Below, one piece after another: positions 6,043 through 7,720 of a stretch of 7,720 bases of DNA. The notes beneath the pieces were generated by a model that saw nothing but the letters and a program-made list of their open reading frames with translations, made no database searches and was not told the origin of the DNA. Position numbers and translations under genes: made by a program. The DNA comes from CAZOLI01 sp964580675 (GTDB lineage Bacteria; Planctomycetota; MHYJ01; CAYXQY01): contig CAZOLI010000087.1 in NCBI GenBank assembly GCA_964580675.1, positions 1-7,720 of the forward strand. The letters run 5' to 3'. Position 1 is the stretch's first letter. Each line of letters starts with the position of its first letter.

Positions 6043-6071
6043 TTGAATCTATGCGGTGAAGGGATTAACAT
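6043..6071 (+). promoter_or_regulatory. Candidate sigma70-type promoter of thiC
   Basis: TTGAAT (6043-6048) and TAACAT (6066-6071), each 4 of 6 to consensus, are separated by exactly 17 bases. Initiation near 6078 would start the transcript about a dozen bases before the TPP aptamer, the arrangement expected for a riboswitch leader. Confidence 0.5.
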
Positions 6072-6090
6072 CATTCCGTTGGTCGAATCG

Positions 6091-6178
6091 ATAGAGGGGT
6101 GGTCCCGGTGGAACGGATGTTGGGACCTGAGATGATACCCTTTGAACCTGATCCGGATAATACCGGCGCAGGGAACTG
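6091..6178 (+). ncRNA. TPP riboswitch aptamer (THI element)
   Basis: This RNA binds thiamin pyrophosphate and controls thiC. The conserved THI-box blocks are present in order: GGGGTGG (6096-6102), CTGAGATGATACCC (6127-6140), GAACCTGATCCGGATAAT (6144-6161) and ACCGGCGCAGGGAA (6162-6175). P2 forms from GGGT (6097-6100) with ACCC (6137-6140); P3 from GGTCCC (6101-6106) with GGGACC (6122-6127), closing a 15-base loop; P4 from CCTG (6147-6150) with CAGG (6169-6172); P5 from CCGG (6153-6156) with CCGG (6163-6166). P1 is poorly defined (about TAG 6092-6094 with CTG 6176-6178), so the aptamer edges are approximate. Confidence 0.95.
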
Positions 6179-6239
6179 GTTTCTTCCACCGTCCGGACCC
6201 ATCCCTCCTTCTGTCATCCTCTTGCACCCGGAAGAAACC
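6178..6239 (+). promoter_or_regulatory. Translational expression platform of the thiC riboswitch
   Basis: GGTTTCTTCC (6178-6187), directly after the aptamer, is a perfect 10-base inverted complement of GGAAGAAACC (6230-6239), which contains the putative ribosome-binding site GGAAGA and ends one base before the thiC ATG. Pairing would hide the site. TTCCACCG (6184-6191) can instead pair with CGGTGGAA (6106-6113) at the P3 apical side, so the two helices exclude each other. No U-run follows the stem, which argues against transcription termination. Which state is ligand-bound is inference. Confidence 0.6.
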
Positions 6240-6240
6240 C

Positions 6241-7662
6241 ATGGCATATCCCACCGAAGAATGGCGTCAGACCCGTAAGGAGGACTCGAATTGCACACAG
6301 CTCCATTACGCGCGAAACGGAACCGTAACGCCCGAGATGTCCATCGTGGCCGAACGGGAGGACCTGGATCCCGAAACGATTCGTCGGGAAGTCGCGGAGG
6401 GGCGAATGATCATACCCGCGAACGTCAATCACGACCGGCTTGAACCCATGTGCATCGGCGTGGCTTCCCGGTGCAAGGTCAACGCCAACATCGGCGCGTC
6501 GGAAACCACCTCCGATCAGGAAGGGGAACTCGACAAGCTGCACACGGCGGTCCATAACGGGGCGGATACGGTCATGGATCTGTCCACGGGCGACAGCAAA
6601 GACCTGGATCGGATCCGGAAGAACATTCTTGCCCACTCCCCGGTACCGATCGGAACAGTGCCCACCTATGAGGCCGTGGAACACGTGGACAATTACGAGG
6701 ATTTGACCCCTTCCCTTCTGCTGGAAACCATTGAGAAACAGGCGGAACAGGGCGTGGACTACATGACGATCCACGCGGGAATTTTAATCGAACACCTTCC
6801 GCTTGTGGAGGATCGAATCACGGGCATCGTGAGCCGGGGTGGTTCGATTATGGGGCACTGGATGGCGGAAAACCGGAGGCAGAATCCCCTGTATGCCCAT
6901 TTCGACGAGATCATCGATATTTTCAAAAAACACGACGTCTCCTTCAGTCTGGGGGACAGTCTGCGTCCCGGTTGTTTACACGATGCCTGCGACGAGGCAC
7001 AGTTTTCCGAGCTGGACGTGCTGGGGGAACTCACCGAGCGTGCCTGGGAAGACGACGTTCAGGTTATGGTGGAAGGCCCCGGTCACGTGCCCATGGATAA
7101 GGTGTGGAGCAACGTAAAGCGTCAGAAGGAGGTCTGCAACGAAGCACCGTTTTACGTTCTCGGTCCGCTTGTAACGGATTTTGCCCCGGGTTACGATCAT
7201 ATTACCAGCTGTATCGGGGCGGCGATTGCCGGCTGGGCCGGGGCTGCCATGCTCTGTTACGTTACGCCCAAAGAACACCTGGGTCTACCCGAGAAGGAAG
7301 ACGTGAAGAAAGGGTTGATGGCGTACCGGATTGCGGCCCACGCCGCCGACGTGGCCCGACATCGGGAAGGAGCACGGGACGTGGATGATGAATTGTCCAG
7401 GGCTCGTTATGCTTTTGATTGGGAAAAGCAATTTGAGCTGGCTCTGGACCCCGAAACCGCCCGGGAAATGCACGACGAAACCCTTCCCGAAGAGGTCTTT
7501 AAATCGGCCGAGTTCTGCTCGATGTGCGGTCCGAAGTTCTGCTCCATGAAAATTAATCAGCGGGTGGATGAATTTAATGAACACCTGAAAAACGAAAATC
7601 TGGATGTTCCTGCACTTCGGGAAGACAGCGATGAACCAAAAGCCTCCGGGACCCGGAATTGA
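6241..7662 (+). CDS. thiC: Phosphomethylpyrimidine synthase ThiC (short form)
   Basis: ThiC is a radical-SAM enzyme that rearranges 5-aminoimidazole ribotide into hydroxymethylpyrimidine phosphate, the pyrimidine half of thiamin. The product is 473 residues against about 590-630 in Bacillus and E. coli; it lacks most of the N-terminal domain, as the short bacterial/archaeal forms do. The core is intact: PANVNH (59-64), RCKVNANIGAS (78-88), MTIHAG (175-180), SLGDSLRPG (236-244), EGPGHVPM (278-285), GYDHITSCIGAAIAGWAGAAMLCYVTP. His282 and His320 lie in motifs that carry the metal ligands in this family. The 4Fe-4S ligands are the C-terminal Cys426-X2-Cys429-X4-Cys434. The start ATG follows GGAAGA by five bases and is the first ATG after the riboswitch; the open frame extends upstream into the aptamer, which must be non-coding. 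The tail is acidic and unconserved. The enzyme is cytosolic and controlled by the TPP leader. No other thi gene follows inside the window. Confidence 0.96.
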   Translation: MAYPTEEWRQTRKEDSNCTQLHYARNGTVTPEMSIVAEREDLDPETIRREVAEGRMIIPANVNHDRLEPMCIGVASRCKVNANIGASETTSDQEGELDKLHTAVHNGADTVMDLSTGDSKDLDRIRKNILAHSPVPIGTVPTYEAVEHVDNYEDLTPSLLLETIEKQAEQGVDYMTIHAGILIEHLPLVEDRITGIVSRGGSIMGHWMAENRRQNPLYAHFDEIIDIFKKHDVSFSLGDSLRPGCLHDACDEAQFSELDVLGELTERAWEDDVQVMVEGPGHVPMDKVWSNVKRQKEVCNEAPFYVLGPLVTDFAPGYDHITSCIGAAIAGWAGAAMLCYVTPKEHLGLPEKEDVKKGLMAYRIAAHAADVARHREGARDVDDELSRARYAFDWEKQFELALDPETAREMHDETLPEEVFKSAEFCSMCGPKFCSMKINQRVDEFNEHLKNENLDVPALREDSDEPKASGTRN

Positions 7663-7720
7663 CGGTCTCGTCTTTACCCACAGGTTATAGAGTCGAGAGT
7701 TGGATCTATGTATTCGTTGT
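7663..7720. other. Short 3' flank of thiC
   Basis: These 58 bases show no stem with a T-run after the thiC stop. TTGACG (7659-7664) overlaps the stop, and TTATAG follows at 7685-7690, but the 20-base spacer is too long for a standard promoter. I assign nothing here. Confidence 0.3.

Noticed and set aside
6142..6240. Upstream extension of the thiC open frame by 33 codons
   Set aside because: It falls inside the TPP aptamer and expression platform, and ThiC similarity begins only after the ATG at 6241.
7659..7690. TTGACG plus TTATAG after thiC as a promoter
   Set aside because: The 20-base spacer is too long, and no gene start is visible before the window ends.

Overview
The window is bacterial chromosomal DNA of moderately high GC. 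It holds five protein genes in short, mostly single-gene transcription units, separated by intergenic stretches of roughly 100-470 bases. I see no tRNA, rRNA, CRISPR array, insertion sequence or phage gene. Three genes are recognisable metabolic enzymes: an HpnC-type hydroxysqualene synthase, ornithine aminotransferase (rocD) and a short-form thiamin pyrimidine synthase (thiC). The other two encode exported proteins I cannot assign a function. One ends in a motif resembling the short HEAT-like repeats common in planctomycete and acidobacterial secreted or membrane proteins, and both signal peptides end in '-AQ'. With the HpnC route to squalene and the wide intergenic regions, this suggests Planctomycetota or a related phylum. 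That is a weak inference; Rhodothermota/Bacteroidota is an alternative.

Layout: positions 1-370 are non-coding. They hold a 32-bp direct repeat in two copies exactly 160 bp apart, several hairpins and a probable terminator for leftward transcription. A leftward gene (371-1426) encodes an exported protein with a DUF6263-like pattern. A 337-base divergent region separates it from rightward hpnC (1764-2681), which has a well-spaced sigma70-like promoter. hpnC converges on, and overlaps by four bases, a leftward gene (2678-4240) for an exported protein with two STN-like (secretin/TonB short N-terminal-like) segments and a C-terminal HEAT-like motif. A 468-base divergent region leads to rocD (4709-5956), preceded by an extended -10 promoter and a leader of about 130 bases. 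A candidate terminator overlaps the rocD stop codon. Next come a promoter, a clear TPP riboswitch and thiC (6241-7662). The last 58 bases hold nothing I can assign.

The genes do not form one pathway. hpnC belongs to squalene/hopanoid synthesis, rocD to arginine/ornithine and proline metabolism, and thiC to thiamin synthesis under direct TPP feedback. The best-supported regulatory unit is the thiC leader. An aptamer is followed by a perfect 10-bp inverted repeat whose 3' arm covers the ribosome-binding site, and an 8-base segment in the aptamer P3 loop could compete for the 5' arm. That gives a plausible, testable translational switch. I found no convincing evidence of a wholly new system. The less-explained items are the 160-bp-spaced repeat and the two exported proteins of unknown function.
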